64,000 nucleotides of DNA from an uncultured Pseudohongiella sp. (lineage in GTDB: Bacteria; Pseudomonadota; Gammaproteobacteria; Pseudomonadales; Pseudohongiellaceae). Below, piece after piece: positions 53,659 through 63,260 of this stretch. The first letter of the stretch is position 1; every line of letters begins with the position of its first letter. The stretch lies in NCBI GenBank assembly GCA_951812715.1, contig OX638323.1:310001-374000 (forward strand). Direction: 5' to 3'. The notes beneath the pieces are model-generated. The model did no database searches. It was not told the DNA's origin and saw only the letters and a program-made list of their open reading frames with translations. Both the position numbers and the translations under genes were made by a program.

Positions 53659-54034
53659 CGCGGGCAAGGTTCCATGAAGGCAAGCAGGTTATCTACCTGC
53701 CTGGATGCGGGCCAGGCCGTCGATTCTGGAGTTAGCAAGCGGCGCTTTCATTGATCCAGGCGTAAGTTTAGTCGAACTTGAACTCGATCAAGCGGCATTT
53801 GAAACCGTTCAGGCGCGGATGGACAACGAAAGTCAGACCCCATTCGCAAGGGTAGCGGCGACCGCATCTTTACCTGCACGATTCCGCATCTCCGCGAAAA
53901 CTCTCATTTGCTTGACCGGATCAAGTTCCGCTTGAGCCGACCGCCCGCTTACCGCGGACTTCCCTGCCGGGCTTCGCGCACCCGCGCCAGCGCGTTCTGC
54001 TAGAATTATCGCCTTTTTCCGGCGGCTCCCGGCC
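53659..54034. other. Intergenic stretch before metH
   Basis: 376 bases without a convincing gene. A small hairpin (GCAGGT TATCT ACCTGC, 53684-53700) lies 25 bases after the NCS2 permease stop codon and lacks a T-run. A TAGAAT -10-like box at 54001-54006 sits 28 bases before metH without a clear -35. I see no B12 or S-adenosylhomocysteine riboswitch core. Confidence 0.4.
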
Positions 54035-57000
54035 ATGCAGAAATCCATTACTTGCAGGAATCTGGAACAGATTCTTGCCACGCGCATCATGGTTCTCGAT
54101 GGCGCCATGGGCACCATGATCCAGGCGCACAAACTCGGTGAAGCTGATTATCGCGGTGCGCGTTTCCGCGACTGGCCGGTCGATCTCGGCGGAAATAACG
54201 ACCTGCTCAATCTTACCCGGCCGGAGTTGATCAAGGATATTCATCGCGCTTACCTGGAAGCCGGCGCCGACATCGTCGCAACCAATACCTTCAACTCCAG
54301 CCGTTGCTCCCAGGCCGATTATCGCTTGCAGGGTCTACACCGCGAATTGAATCTCGCCGGCGCCAGGCTCGCGCGGGCCGCCTGCGATGAGTTGGGCGCG
54401 CGCACGCCGGAGCGTCCGCGTTACGTTGCGGGCGTTATCGGCCCGACCAGCAAAACCGCGTCGATTTCGCCTGATGTCAACGATCCCGGATTTCGAAACA
54501 CTTCCTTCGATGAACTGGCCGAGGATTACGCCATCGCCATAGCAGCACTGGTAGACGGCGGCGCCGATCTGCTGCTGGTCGAAACCTCGTTCGATACCTT
54601 GAACGCGAAAGCGGCAATCTACGCCTGTCTGGAATATTTTGATCAATCCGGCCGACGTCTGCCATTGCTGATCTCCGGCACGATCACCGACGCCAGCGGG
54701 CGCACTCTGTCCGGTCAGACCGTCGAAGCTTTTCTCAATTCAGTGTTGCACGCCCGGCCGCTTGCGGTCGGTTTCAACTGCGCTCTTGGCGCGGAACAAC
54801 TTGCGCCCCATGTAGAAGAAATTTCCCGGCTCGCGCCGGTGCGCGTCACCACGCACCCGAATGCCGGTCTGCCCAATGAATTCGGCGAGTACGATCAGAC
54901 TCCCGCGCAAATGGCCGCCATAATTGGCGATTTCGCGCTCCGGGGCCTGATAAACATCGTCGGCGGCTGCTGCGGTACGACACCCGCTCATATTCGCGCA
55001 ATTGCCGACGCCGTAGCCGGATTGAGTCCACGCGAACTTCCCAAAATCGCGCCGGCCTGCCGTCTCGCGGGACTCGAACCGCTCAATATCAACGCCGATT
55101 CGCTGTTCGTGAATATCGGCGAACGCACCAATGTCACCGGCTCGGCCCGCTTTGCCCGCCTCATTCGCGATGAGAACTACGAGCAAGCGCTCGAAGTCGC
55201 CCTGGAACAAGTTGCCGCGGGCGCCCAGATTATCGACATCAACATGGACGAAGGTATGCTCGATTCACTGGCGGCCATGGAGAAATTCATCAAGTTGATC
55301 GCCGCCGAACCGGAAATCTGCCGCGTTCCATTGATGATCGATTCTTCCCGCTGGGAAGTGATCGAAGCAGGGCTGAAATGCGTTCAGGGCAAATCCGTGG
55401 TCAATTCCATTAGCCTCAAGGACGGCGAGCAAGCCTTTCTCGACAAGGCCGCGCTATGCCGCAAACACGGCGCCGCGGTTATCGTCATGGCCTTCGACGA
55501 AGCCGGTCAGGCAGATTCGCTTGCGCGAAAGATCGAGATTTGCGAACGCTCCTACAAATTGCTGCGGGCAAAGCTGGATTTTCCCGCCAATGACATTATC
55601 TTCGACCCCAATGTGTTCGCGGTCGCCACCGGCATTGAGGAGCACAACAATTACGCCGTCGATTTCATCGAATGCTGCCGCTCGATCCGCGCAAACCTGC
55701 CAGGCGCGCTGGTCTCCGGCGGCATCAGCAATGTGTCGTTCTCTTTTCGCGGCAACAACGTCGTGCGCGAAGCTATCCATTCCGTATTCCTGTATCACGC
55801 GATCCGCGCCGGGCTTTCCATGGGCATCGTCAACGCCGGCCAGCTTACGGTCTACGACAGCATAGCGCCGGCCTTGAAGGAGGCGGTGGAAGACGTGATT
55901 CTGAATCGTTCGCCCGATGCTACTGAAACTTTGATGAAACTGGCGGGTGAAACCAACGGTGAAACAAGAATTTCGCCGGAAAAGGAGCTGGAATGGCGCG
56001 GCCGGCAAGTGAACGACCGGCTGTGTCATGCGCTGGTCAAAGGCATCAATCGCTTTATCGAGGAAGACGTCGAAGAAGCCCGCGTACAGGCGCATCGCCC
56101 CATTGAAGTAATTGAAGGGCCATTGATGGACGGCATGAACGAAGTCGGCGACCTGTTCGGCGCCGGCAAAATGTTCCTGCCTCAGGTGGTGAAAAGCGCT
56201 CGCGTCATGAAGCAGGCGGTGGCTTATCTGTTGCCATTCATGGACGCGGAACAGGATTCCGCCGACCACCGCAACAAGGGTACGATTCTGCTCGCCACCG
56301 TCAAGGGAGACGTGCACGATATCGGCAAGAACATCGTCGGCGTTGTGCTCGGCTGCAACAACTACAAGGTGATCGACCTGGGCGTCATGGTGAGTTGCGA
56401 GCGAATTCTCGAGGCCGCCCGCAAGGAGCGGGCCGACATGATCGGCTTGAGCGGACTGATTACGCCGTCACTCGACGAAATGGTGCATGTGGCAAAGGAA
56501 ATGCAGAGACATGAATTTAGCATTCCCTTGCTGATCGGCGGCGCGACGACATCCAAGGCTCATACGGCGGTAAAGATCGAACAGCATTACCGCAACGATC
56601 AGGCCGTCTATGTGCCCGACGCCTCGCGTTCGGTTGCCGTTGTCGGCTCATTGCTGAACCCGCGGGCAAAGCCTGATTTTTGCGGCAGGCTGAAGCAGGA
56701 ATATGAACAAATTCGCGAACGCAGCGGAAAACGCGGAGCGCGCAGGCAGTTGCTCGATTACGCCGAGGCCAATCGCCGGTCATTGATAACGCAATGGGAA
56801 AGCGCCGAAATCATCACCCCGGTCCTTGCCGGCAACCATGTGATCCGGGATTACCCGCTAACGGAATTGCTTGACTATATCGACTGGACGCCATTCTTCA
56901 TCACCTGGGGATTGGCGGGCAAATATCCGGCGATCCTGGGTGATTCGAAAATCGGCGAATCCGCCCGCGAGTTGTTCGATGACGCGCGGCGGTTGCTGGA

Positions 57001-57715
57001 CCGCATCATCGGCGAAGATCTGCTGACCGCTGGCGCCGTGCTGGGAATTTGGCCGGCCAACCGCGCCGGCAGCAATGATGTGCGCGTGTACGGAACCGGC
57101 GGCGCGGAATTGGCCACCTTTCACTTCCTGCGGCAGCAGGCAATCAGGGAAGATGGGAAACCGCAATTATGTCTGGCGGACTACATCGCGCCGGAATCGA
57201 GCGGCAGGAACGATTATCTGGGTGGATTCGCGGTTGCCATCGACGGCGCCGATAAACTCGCCGCCGGCTTTGAAGCCGAGGGTAACGACTATCAGGCGAT
57301 CATGGCCAAGGCTCTTGCCGACCGCCTCGCCGAAGCCCTGGCCGAGCGCCTGCATGAGCGGGCGCGCCGTGAGTACTGGGCGTACCGGCCGGAAGAATCG
57401 CTGCCCCGGGAAGACCTGTTCAAGGAACGCTATCAGGGTATCCGCCCTGCTCCCGGCTACCCGGCCTGCCCCGACCATAGCGAAAAAAACACGCTGTTCC
57501 GCCTGTTGAACGCCACCGAGGCTATTGGCGTCAAGCTTACCGAGAACTATGCCATGTTGCCGGCCGCCAGCGTGTCGGGCTGGTATTTCGCGCATCCGCT
57601 ATCGAAGTATTTCCCGGTCGGCAAGATTACCGAAGAACAGGCGGCGGACCTTGCTGCGCGCAAGAATTTCGACGCGCGAACCATGCGTCGTCTGCTCGCG
57701 CCCAATCTCGATTGA
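54035..57715 (+). CDS. metH: Cobalamin-dependent methionine synthase
   Basis: 1226 residues, matching the E. coli length. Transfers a methyl group from methyl-tetrahydrofolate to homocysteine. All four modules are present: the homocysteine domain (zinc Cys in [10 protein letters not shown] and [11 protein letters not shown]), the pterin-binding domain ([14 protein letters not shown] [12 protein letters not shown], then [11 protein letters not shown]), the B12 domain ([19 protein letters not shown] with the axial His761) and the SAM-activation domain (C-terminal, [20 protein letters not shown]). Start at 54035 follows a weak leader with no obvious Shine-Dalgarno. Cobalamin synthesis genes are not in the window. 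Confidence 0.97.
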   Translation: MQKSITCRNLEQILATRIMVLDGAMGTMIQAHKLGEADYRGARFRDWPVDLGGNNDLLNLTRPELIKDIHRAYLEAGADIVATNTFNSSRCSQADYRLQGLHRELNLAGARLARAACDELGARTPERPRYVAGVIGPTSKTASISPDVNDPGFRNTSFDELAEDYAIAIAALVDGGADLLLVETSFDTLNAKAAIYACLEYFDQSGRRLPLLISGTITDASGRTLSGQTVEAFLNSVLHARPLAVGFNCALGAEQLAPHVEEISRLAPVRVTTHPNAGLPNEFGEYDQTPAQMAAIIGDFALRGLINIVGGCCGTTPAHIRAIADAVAGLSPRELPKIAPACRLAGLEPLNINADSLFVNIGERTNVTGSARFARLIRDENYEQALEVALEQVAAGAQIIDINMDEGMLDSLAAMEKFIKLIAAEPEICRVPLMIDSSRWEVIEAGLKCVQGKSVVNSISLKDGEQAFLDKAALCRKHGAAVIVMAFDEAGQADSLARKIEICERSYKLLRAKLDFPANDIIFDPNVFAVATGIEEHNNYAVDFIECCRSIRANLPGALVSGGISNVSFSFRGNNVVREAIHSVFLYHAIRAGLSMGIVNAGQLTVYDSIAPALKEAVEDVILNRSPDATETLMKLAGETNGETRISPEKELEWRGRQVNDRLCHALVKGINRFIEEDVEEARVQAHRPIEVIEGPLMDGMNEVGDLFGAGKMFLPQVVKSARVMKQAVAYLLPFMDAEQDSADHRNKGTILLATVKGDVHDIGKNIVGVVLGCNNYKVIDLGVMVSCERILEAARKERADMIGLSGLITPSLDEMVHVAKEMQRHEFSIPLLIGGATTSKAHTAVKIEQHYRNDQAVYVPDASRSVAVVGSLLNPRAKPDFCGRLKQEYEQIRERSGKRGARRQLLDYAEANRRSLITQWESAEIITPVLAGNHVIRDYPLTELLDYIDWTPFFITWGLAGKYPAILGDSKIGESARELFDDARRLLDRIIGEDLLTAGAVLGIWPANRAGSNDVRVYGTGGAELATFHFLRQQAIREDGKPQLCLADYIAPESSGRNDYLGGFAVAIDGADKLAAGFEAEGNDYQAIMAKALADRLAEALAERLHERARREYWAYRPEESLPREDLFKERYQGIRPAPGYPACPDHSEKNTLFRLLNATEAIGVKLTENYAMLPAASVSGWYFAHPLSKYFPVGKITEEQAADLAARKNFDARTMRRLLAPNLD

Positions 57716-57727
57716 GCCCGACCCGAC

Positions 57728-57756
57728 TTACAAAGGTAATCCGCTTTTATTACAAT
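57728..57756 (+). promoter_or_regulatory. Possible promoter of the sulfite reductase operon
   Basis: TTACAA (57728-57733) and TACAAT (57751-57756) are separated by exactly 17 bases, 40 bases upstream of the sulfite reductase start. The -10 is a good match; the -35 is poor. Confidence 0.3.
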
Positions 57757-57796
57757 AGCCGGTCGTTTTCTGGCCGGCTGGAGCCGTTACGCTTTC

Positions 57797-59455
57797 ATGT
57801 ACGTTTATGACCAATATGACCACCAGATGCTTGCCGAACGGGTGGAGCAGTTTCGTGATCAGACCGACCGCTATCTCGCGGGCAAGCTGAGTGATGCCGA
57901 GTTTTTGCCGCTGCGCTTGCAGAACGGCCTGTACATCCAACGCCTGGCGCCCATGTTACGGGTGGCGATCCCTTATGGACTGCTCTCCTCGCGTCAACTT
58001 CGCAAACTTGCACTGATCGCCCGGGAATACGATAAGGGCTACGGACATCTCACCACGCGCCAAAACATACAGTTCAATTGGCCGGAACTGGCCGAAACGC
58101 CCGATATTCTCACTCATCTGGCGGAAGTCGAAATGCATGCGATCCAGACTAGCGGCAATTGCATCCGCAATGTCACCACCGATCATTATGCCGGGGTCGC
58201 GGCGGACGAAGTCGAAGATAGTCGGCCCTGGTGTGAAATCATCCGTCAATGGTCGACCTTTCACCCGGAATTCGCCTATCTGCCGCGCAAGTTCAAGATT
58301 GCCGTCTGCGGCACGCCGGCGGATCAGGCGGCAACCCAGGTGCACGATATCGGGGTCTACCTGATCCGGTTGGAAAATGGCGAAATCGCCTTCCGCATAC
58401 TCGCCGGCGGCGGCCTGGGCCGCACGCCGGTCATCGGCCAGGTGATATTCGAGCACGTCGAAAAACGGCATTTGCTGACCGCGCTCGAAGCAATCATGCG
58501 GGTATACAACCGCGAAGGCCGCCGGGACAACAAATACAAGGCTCGCATCAAGATTCTCGTGCGCGAGACCGGGATCGACGAATTCCGTGAGAAAGCGCAC
58601 GCCGAATGGGAACGCATCAAGGGGTCGACGCTGACGCTGACAGATGCGGAAATCGAGCGTTGCCAAGCGTTTTTCGTCGATCCGGATTACGTCCGGCGCC
58701 TGAACGGTTCCGCTACCCTGAAAGAAAAACTGCATGGCGATGCGGATTTTGCCCGCTGGCATCGGCGCAATGCGCGCGCGCATAAACAGCCCGGCTATGC
58801 CATTGTCACCATCAGCCTGAAGCAGACCGGCGTCGCGCCGGGAGACATCACCGACCGGCAAATGGAATTCATCGCCGATCTGGCGGACAAGTACAGCTTC
58901 GGCGAGGCCAGAATCAGCCATAAGCAGAACATCATTCTGGCGGATGTGGAACAACGCAAGCTCCACGAACTATGGCGGGAATTGTCCACGCAATCGCTGC
59001 ATACGGCGGCGCTGGGCTTGCTCACCGACATCATCTGCTGTCCGGGCGGCGATTTCTGCGCGCTTGCCAACGCCAAATCGATTCCTGTCGCCGAGGAAAT
59101 TCAGCGTTACTTCGAAGACGCCGCGGAACTTGAGGAAATCGGTGATCTGCAACTGAATATTTCCGGCTGCATGAACGCCTGCGGCCACCATCATGTCGGC
59201 AATATCGGCATCCTCGGCGTCGACAAGAAAGGCGAGGAGTTCTACCAGGTTTCCATCGGCGGCTCTTCCGCGCGAGAAGCGAGCCTCGGCAAGATTCTTG
59301 GCCCCTCCTTCGCCCGCGAAGAAGTGCCCGGCGTAATGCGCACACTCGTGGACGTCTACAAGGCGGAAAGGAAGAACGGGGAAGCCTTCCTCGACACTTA
59401 TCGCAGGATCGGTCACGAACCATTCAAGCAGGCGGTATATGCCGGCAATCATTAA
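57797..59455 (+). CDS. Sulfite reductase hemoprotein (CysI-like, ferredoxin type)
   Basis: 552 residues. A siroheme/[4Fe-4S] sulfite (or nitrite) reductase: the two cysteine pairs are in CCPGGDFCALANAKSI and SGCMNACGHHHVGN. The N-terminal half has RLQNGLYIQRLAPMLRVAIPYG and the siroheme-Arg region GYGHLTTRQNIQFNW. Length and its partner DUF934 gene match the assimilatory sulfite reductases of Pseudomonas-type bacteria. Assimilatory nitrite reductases share the fold, but the neighbour favours sulfite. The 3' end overlaps the DUF934 gene by 17 bases. Confidence 0.92.
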   Translation: MYVYDQYDHQMLAERVEQFRDQTDRYLAGKLSDAEFLPLRLQNGLYIQRLAPMLRVAIPYGLLSSRQLRKLALIAREYDKGYGHLTTRQNIQFNWPELAETPDILTHLAEVEMHAIQTSGNCIRNVTTDHYAGVAADEVEDSRPWCEIIRQWSTFHPEFAYLPRKFKIAVCGTPADQAATQVHDIGVYLIRLENGEIAFRILAGGGLGRTPVIGQVIFEHVEKRHLLTALEAIMRVYNREGRRDNKYKARIKILVRETGIDEFREKAHAEWERIKGSTLTLTDAEIERCQAFFVDPDYVRRLNGSATLKEKLHGDADFARWHRRNARAHKQPGYAIVTISLKQTGVAPGDITDRQMEFIADLADKYSFGEARISHKQNIILADVEQRKLHELWRELSTQSLHTAALGLLTDIICCPGGDFCALANAKSIPVAEEIQRYFEDAAELEEIGDLQLNISGCMNACGHHHVGNIGILGVDKKGEEFYQVSIGGSSAREASLGKILGPSFAREEVPGVMRTLVDVYKAERKNGEAFLDTYRRIGHEPFKQAVYAGNH

Positions 59456-59960
59456 GGACGGCGCGATCCTGACTCGCGACCGCTGGACGCTGCTGCGCGA
59501 GGCGACCGGACCGGAAGTGCTGCAAGCCGCGCCGGGACGGAGTTTTATCGTGCCGCTGGATTTCTGGCTGAGTTATCGCGCCCAAGTCGAGGAATATTGC
59601 GGCGAGACCGGCATCTGGCTCGACAGCCACCAGACTCTCGAACCGATTGCGGACGTTCTGGCGAAATTTGCCGTTATTGCCTTGAATTTTCCGGTATTCG
59701 CCGATGGCCGCTCTTATAGCAATGCCAGGGAACTGCGTCAGCATTACCGGTACCAGGGGGAAATACGCGCGATTGGCGATGTAATGCGCGACCAGCTCTA
59801 CTACATGTCCCGCTGCGGCTTCAACTCATTCGCCTTGCGCCACGATCAGAATTCTGAATTATGCTTGCAGGCGTTCGGGGATTTCAGCACCGGCTACCAG
59901 TCCAGCGTCAACGAACCCTTGCCGCTGTTCCGGCGGCGCGGCGGCGCACGGAAAGAATAA
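59439..59960 (+). CDS. DUF934 family protein (sulfite-reduction partner)
   Basis: 173 residues. DUF934 proteins almost always follow a sulfite reductase gene; marks are IVPLDFWLSYRAQVEEYCG, the FAVIALNFPVFADGRSYSNA block and QLYYMSRCGFNSFALR. Function is unproven, probably an electron-transfer or maturation partner. It overlaps sulfite reductase by 17 bases and ends in a TAATG with the antiporter gene. Confidence 0.92.
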   Translation: MPAIIKDGAILTRDRWTLLREATGPEVLQAAPGRSFIVPLDFWLSYRAQVEEYCGETGIWLDSHQTLEPIADVLAKFAVIALNFPVFADGRSYSNARELRQHYRYQGEIRAIGDVMRDQLYYMSRCGFNSFALRHDQNSELCLQAFGDFSTGYQSSVNEPLPLFRRRGGARKE

Positions 59961-61120
59961 TGGGCGCTGATTCCCTGCTTTTTTCCTTTTTCCTGATATT
60001 TACCGGCGCGACAGTGCTCTCGACGGTAGCGCTGTTTCTGCGAGTGCCGCTGCTGGTGGCCTATATTCTCGTTGGCATCGTGCTCGGTCCTTTCGGGCTG
60101 GCTTATATTTCCGATGCCTCTTTGTTGGTGGATATCGCCGAAATCGGCATTCTGTTCCTGCTTTTCCTGCTCGGACTCGATATGCAGCCGAGCAAGCTCA
60201 TGCATACCTTGCGCAATACCTTCCTGATCACCTTGATCAGTTCCCTGCTGTTCATGCTGCTCGGCCTGGCAACCGGTCTGCTGTTTTCGTTCCCGTTCCA
60301 GGACAGCCTTGTACTCGGCTTCGCGATGATCTTTTCAAGCACCATTATCGGCATCAAGTTGCTGCCAACTACCGTGTTGCATCAGCGGCATATGGGGGAA
60401 CTCATGGTGGGCATCCTGCTGCTGCAAGATTTTATCGCCATTTTCCTGCTAGTGTTCCTCGACCAGGGAGAACTGGAGCAAGCCGCCGTGCTAGGTACGC
60501 TGGTGGCTTTTCCCGCCCTGCTGCTACTGGCCTGGGGAGCGACACGGTTCGTTATCTTTCCTCTGATCGCCCGCTTCGACCATTTCAAGGAATACCTGTT
60601 CCTGCTTGCGATCGGCTGGTGTCTCGGCATGGCCGAAACGGCGGAACTTATAGGGCTTACCGCGGAAGTGGGCGCTTTCATCGCCGGCGTAAGTATGGCC
60701 ACGAGCCCTATCTCGATGTATCTCTCCGACCGGTTGAAACCGTTGCGGGATTTCTTCCTGATCCTGTTTTTCTTTTCCCTGGGCGCGCAATTCAATATCG
60801 CCCTGGTGGACCAGTTCATTTGGCCCGCGGTGATATTGAGCGCCGTCGCCTTGAGCGTGAAACCCGTCGTTTTCCGCACCTTGCTGTTGCGCTTCAGTGA
60901 GCGCCGCGCCCTGGCCTGGGATGCCGGTTTGCGGTTAGGACAGATCAGCGAATTTTCCCTGTTGATCGCTTTCGTGGCGTTCCAGGCGGGATCGATCAGT
61001 GAAAAGGCCGCCATGACGATTCAGGGTGCGGCAATTCTGACGTTCCTGTTCTCCTCCTACTTCGTGGTAATGCTCTGCCCCACGCCTATCGCGGTAAATC
61101 CTCGTTTGCGGCGAGATTGA
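59960..61120 (+). CDS. CPA2 family monovalent cation:proton antiporter
   Basis: 386 residues with about 12 hydrophobic helices (FLRVPLLVAYILVGIVLGPFG, GLDMQPSKLMHTLRN, LQDFIAIFLLVFL). This is the KefB/KefC/TMEM-type antiporter fold; the paired Asp region appears near QDFIAI. Unlike KefC the protein stops right after the membrane domain and lacks the C-terminal TrkA-N/RCK regulatory domain. Its start codon overlaps the DUF934 stop (TAATG), so it is coupled with sulfite reduction, an unexpected pairing. Substrate cation is not known. Confidence 0.87.
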   Translation: MGADSLLFSFFLIFTGATVLSTVALFLRVPLLVAYILVGIVLGPFGLAYISDASLLVDIAEIGILFLLFLLGLDMQPSKLMHTLRNTFLITLISSLLFMLLGLATGLLFSFPFQDSLVLGFAMIFSSTIIGIKLLPTTVLHQRHMGELMVGILLLQDFIAIFLLVFLDQGELEQAAVLGTLVAFPALLLLAWGATRFVIFPLIARFDHFKEYLFLLAIGWCLGMAETAELIGLTAEVGAFIAGVSMATSPISMYLSDRLKPLRDFFLILFFFSLGAQFNIALVDQFIWPAVILSAVALSVKPVVFRTLLLRFSERRALAWDAGLRLGQISEFSLLIAFVAFQAGSISEKAAMTIQGAAILTFLFSSYFVVMLCPTPIAVNPRLRRD

Positions 61121-61121
61121 T

Positions 61122-62114
61122 TCAGAGCCGCAGCAGAAATCTGCCAAGCGCCTTCCCGCGCAATATCTTGTCGAGGCTGTCGGCTAGCTGATCCAGGCTG
61201 ATCTCGGTGGCGATTCGTTCCAGGCCATCGGGTTTCCAATCGGCCGCCAGCCGCTGCCACAAGGCAATTTTCTTCGCCAGCGGCGCTTCCGCCGAATCAA
61301 TGCCAAGCAGATTCGCCGCGCGCAGGATGAACGGAAACACCGTGGCCGGAAACTCCGGGGATTCGACCAGTCCACAACAAGCGACACTGGCCTGATAGCG
61401 CAAACTCTTGATGACATTCGACAAGGTTACGCCGCCAACCACGTCCACGGCGCCAGCCCATTGCTGTTTCTGCATGGGCCTTGGATTGGCTTCGGACAGC
61501 ACGCCGCGATCGATAATCTCGGCGGCGCCCAGCGCCTGCAACAACTCGTGACTTGCTGCCTTGCCAGTGCTCGCGGTTACCGCGAATCCCAGTTTCGCAA
61601 GCAGAGCTACCGCCATGATGCCGACGCCGCCGCTGGCGCCGGTGACGAGCACGGGACCGTCTCCCGCCTCCAGGCCATTATGGATGAGCTTTTCCACGCA
61701 TTGCGCCGCGGTAAAGCCGGCGGTGCCGATGATCATGCTTTCCCGGGCGCTGACGCCTTGCGGCAGCGGAATCACCCACTTGGCCGGAACCCGGATCATT
61801 TCGGCGAAAGCGCCGGCGGTATTCATGCCAAGGTCATACCCGCTGACGATGACCTCCTGACCGACAGTCAGATGATCGGCATCCGACGCAGCCACCACGC
61901 CAGCGGCATCAACGCCCGGGGTATGGGGGTATTCGCGAGTCACGCCCCGATTGCCGCTGGCGGAAAGCGCGTCCTTGAAGTTCAGGCCGGAATAACGGAC
62001 CTGCACCAGCACCTCGCCGGGAGGAAGCTGATCGACCTCGCGGCTGACTATCCGGCCGCTGAACTTGCCACTTTCGCTTTCGAAGACTTCCCAGGCTTGA
62101 AAACCGTTAGACAT
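61122..62114 (-). CDS. YhdH/AcuI-type quinone oxidoreductase (acrylyl-CoA reductase-like)
   Basis: 330 residues of the MDR/quinone-oxidoreductase superfamily. The NADPH-binding glycine motif is VLVTGASGGVGIMAVALLAKLGF; the YhdH subgroup marks are QLPPGEVLVQVRYSGLNFKDAL and HTPGVDAAGVV. AcuI members reduce acrylyl-CoA in dimethylsulfoniopropionate breakdown, a marine trait, while YhdH in E. coli detoxifies acrylyl-CoA; which applies here is unknown. Convergent with the antiporter gene, one base between them. Followed upstream by sohB (13 bases). Confidence 0.9.
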   Translation of the reverse strand: MSNGFQAWEVFESESGKFSGRIVSREVDQLPPGEVLVQVRYSGLNFKDALSASGNRGVTREYPHTPGVDAAGVVAASDADHLTVGQEVIVSGYDLGMNTAGAFAEMIRVPAKWVIPLPQGVSARESMIIGTAGFTAAQCVEKLIHNGLEAGDGPVLVTGASGGVGIMAVALLAKLGFAVTASTGKAASHELLQALGAAEIIDRGVLSEANPRPMQKQQWAGAVDVVGGVTLSNVIKSLRYQASVACCGLVESPEFPATVFPFILRAANLLGIDSAEAPLAKKIALWQRLAADWKPDGLERIATEISLDQLADSLDKILRGKALGRFLLRL

Positions 62115-62127
62115 CGGATCCTCGCTG

Positions 62128-63198
62128 CTATTGCAGATTGGAATTGATCGGGGTGTTGAACCATTTCAACAGCAGCCGGTCCATGGCGGCGTACAAGGCC
62201 TTGCTCAACCTTGCGTAAGCCGGTTTGCGGATCACGTATTCGACTTCGTACACTTTGTGATCCTCGCAGGCAGCCACGATACATTCGTCGCTGGTGCTGA
62301 TCTCGTCGATCAATTGCAAATCCTTTGCCTGGATGCCAACCCAGGTTTCGCCGGTGGCGATGCGCTCCAGGTCCACCACCGGACGATGATCCTTGACCCA
62401 GTTCTTGAACAAATCATGAATCGTATCGACGTCTTCCTGCACCTTGTCCCGGGCTTTCTGAGTGACCTCGCCGAAAGTGGTCAAAGTGCGTTTGAACTCG
62501 CCCGCGGTAATGATTTCGTAATCGATTTCCTTGCGTTGCAGCGCACGGTAAAAATTGGGCATCTGCACGAGCACGCCGATAGAACCGATCACCGCGAAGG
62601 GCGCGGCAATCAATTTATCCGCCAGACAGGCCATCATGTAACCGCCGCTTGCCGCCACCTTGTCGACACAGATCGTGAGCTGGATGTTCCGATTCTTGAT
62701 GCGAATCAGTTGCGACGATGCCAGGCCATAGGCATGCACCATGCCGCCGGGGCTTTCCAGGCAAAGCAATACTTCGTCCGATTCGCCGGCGACGGACAGC
62801 AACGCCGTGATTTCCTCGCGCAATGAGGCCACCTTGCCCGCCGCGATATCTCCCTTGAAGCGCAACACAAACGTGCGCTTATCGGTTTCGGGTTCCCGCT
62901 CCGGATCGGCCGCCGTGGCTTTCGCCTGTTGCTTGCGTTCCTTTTCGGCCTTCTTCCGCTCCGCTTTCTCCGATTTGCTCAATTGCTTGAGTTGCGCCTT
63001 GTTCAATACGCTGGAGCGCAAAACGTCCCGCAATTCGTCCACATGGCGGTTGAGTTCGGTTACCTTGATCCGGCCGCGCTTGTCGCCGCGCCGCTTGCCG
63101 CCGGCGGCGGCCACCGCGCCGATGACCAGCATGATGGCGATTACAACGGTCGCGGCCTTGGCCAGAAACATGCCATATTCAATCAGGTATTCCACCAA
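62128..63198 (-). CDS. sohB: SohB family inner-membrane signal peptide peptidase
   Basis: 356 residues. An S49 serine protease: the catalytic Ser is in VAASGGYMMACLAD and the Lys in TAGEFKRTLTTFGEVT. One N-terminal transmembrane helix (about 8-30), then a charged linker rich in Lys/Arg/Glu (KAERKKAEKERKQQAKAT) before the protease domain. SohB may act on signal peptides or membrane fragments. It precedes the AcuI/YhdH-like gene on the same strand and follows nudC. Confidence 0.93.
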   Translation of the reverse strand: MVEYLIEYGMFLAKAATVVIAIMLVIGAVAAAGGKRRGDKRGRIKVTELNRHVDELRDVLRSSVLNKAQLKQLSKSEKAERKKAEKERKQQAKATAADPEREPETDKRTFVLRFKGDIAAGKVASLREEITALLSVAGESDEVLLCLESPGGMVHAYGLASSQLIRIKNRNIQLTICVDKVAASGGYMMACLADKLIAAPFAVIGSIGVLVQMPNFYRALQRKEIDYEIITAGEFKRTLTTFGEVTQKARDKVQEDVDTIHDLFKNWVKDHRPVVDLERIATGETWVGIQAKDLQLIDEISTSDECIVAACEDHKVYEVEYVIRKPAYARLSKALYAAMDRLLLKWFNTPINSNLQ

Positions 63199-63260
63199 TT
63201 CACCCCACTTGGATCATTTATTGGACCGGCCCCGAATTGTGCCTTCAAACGTACCCGGAT

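Noticed and set aside
53705..53935. 76-codon + strand frame before metH
   Set aside because: No ribosome binding site and no family; likely chance.
53659..54034. Riboswitch (B12 or S-adenosylhomocysteine) before metH
   Set aside because: I looked for the conserved cores and found only a short hairpin; nothing fits either class.
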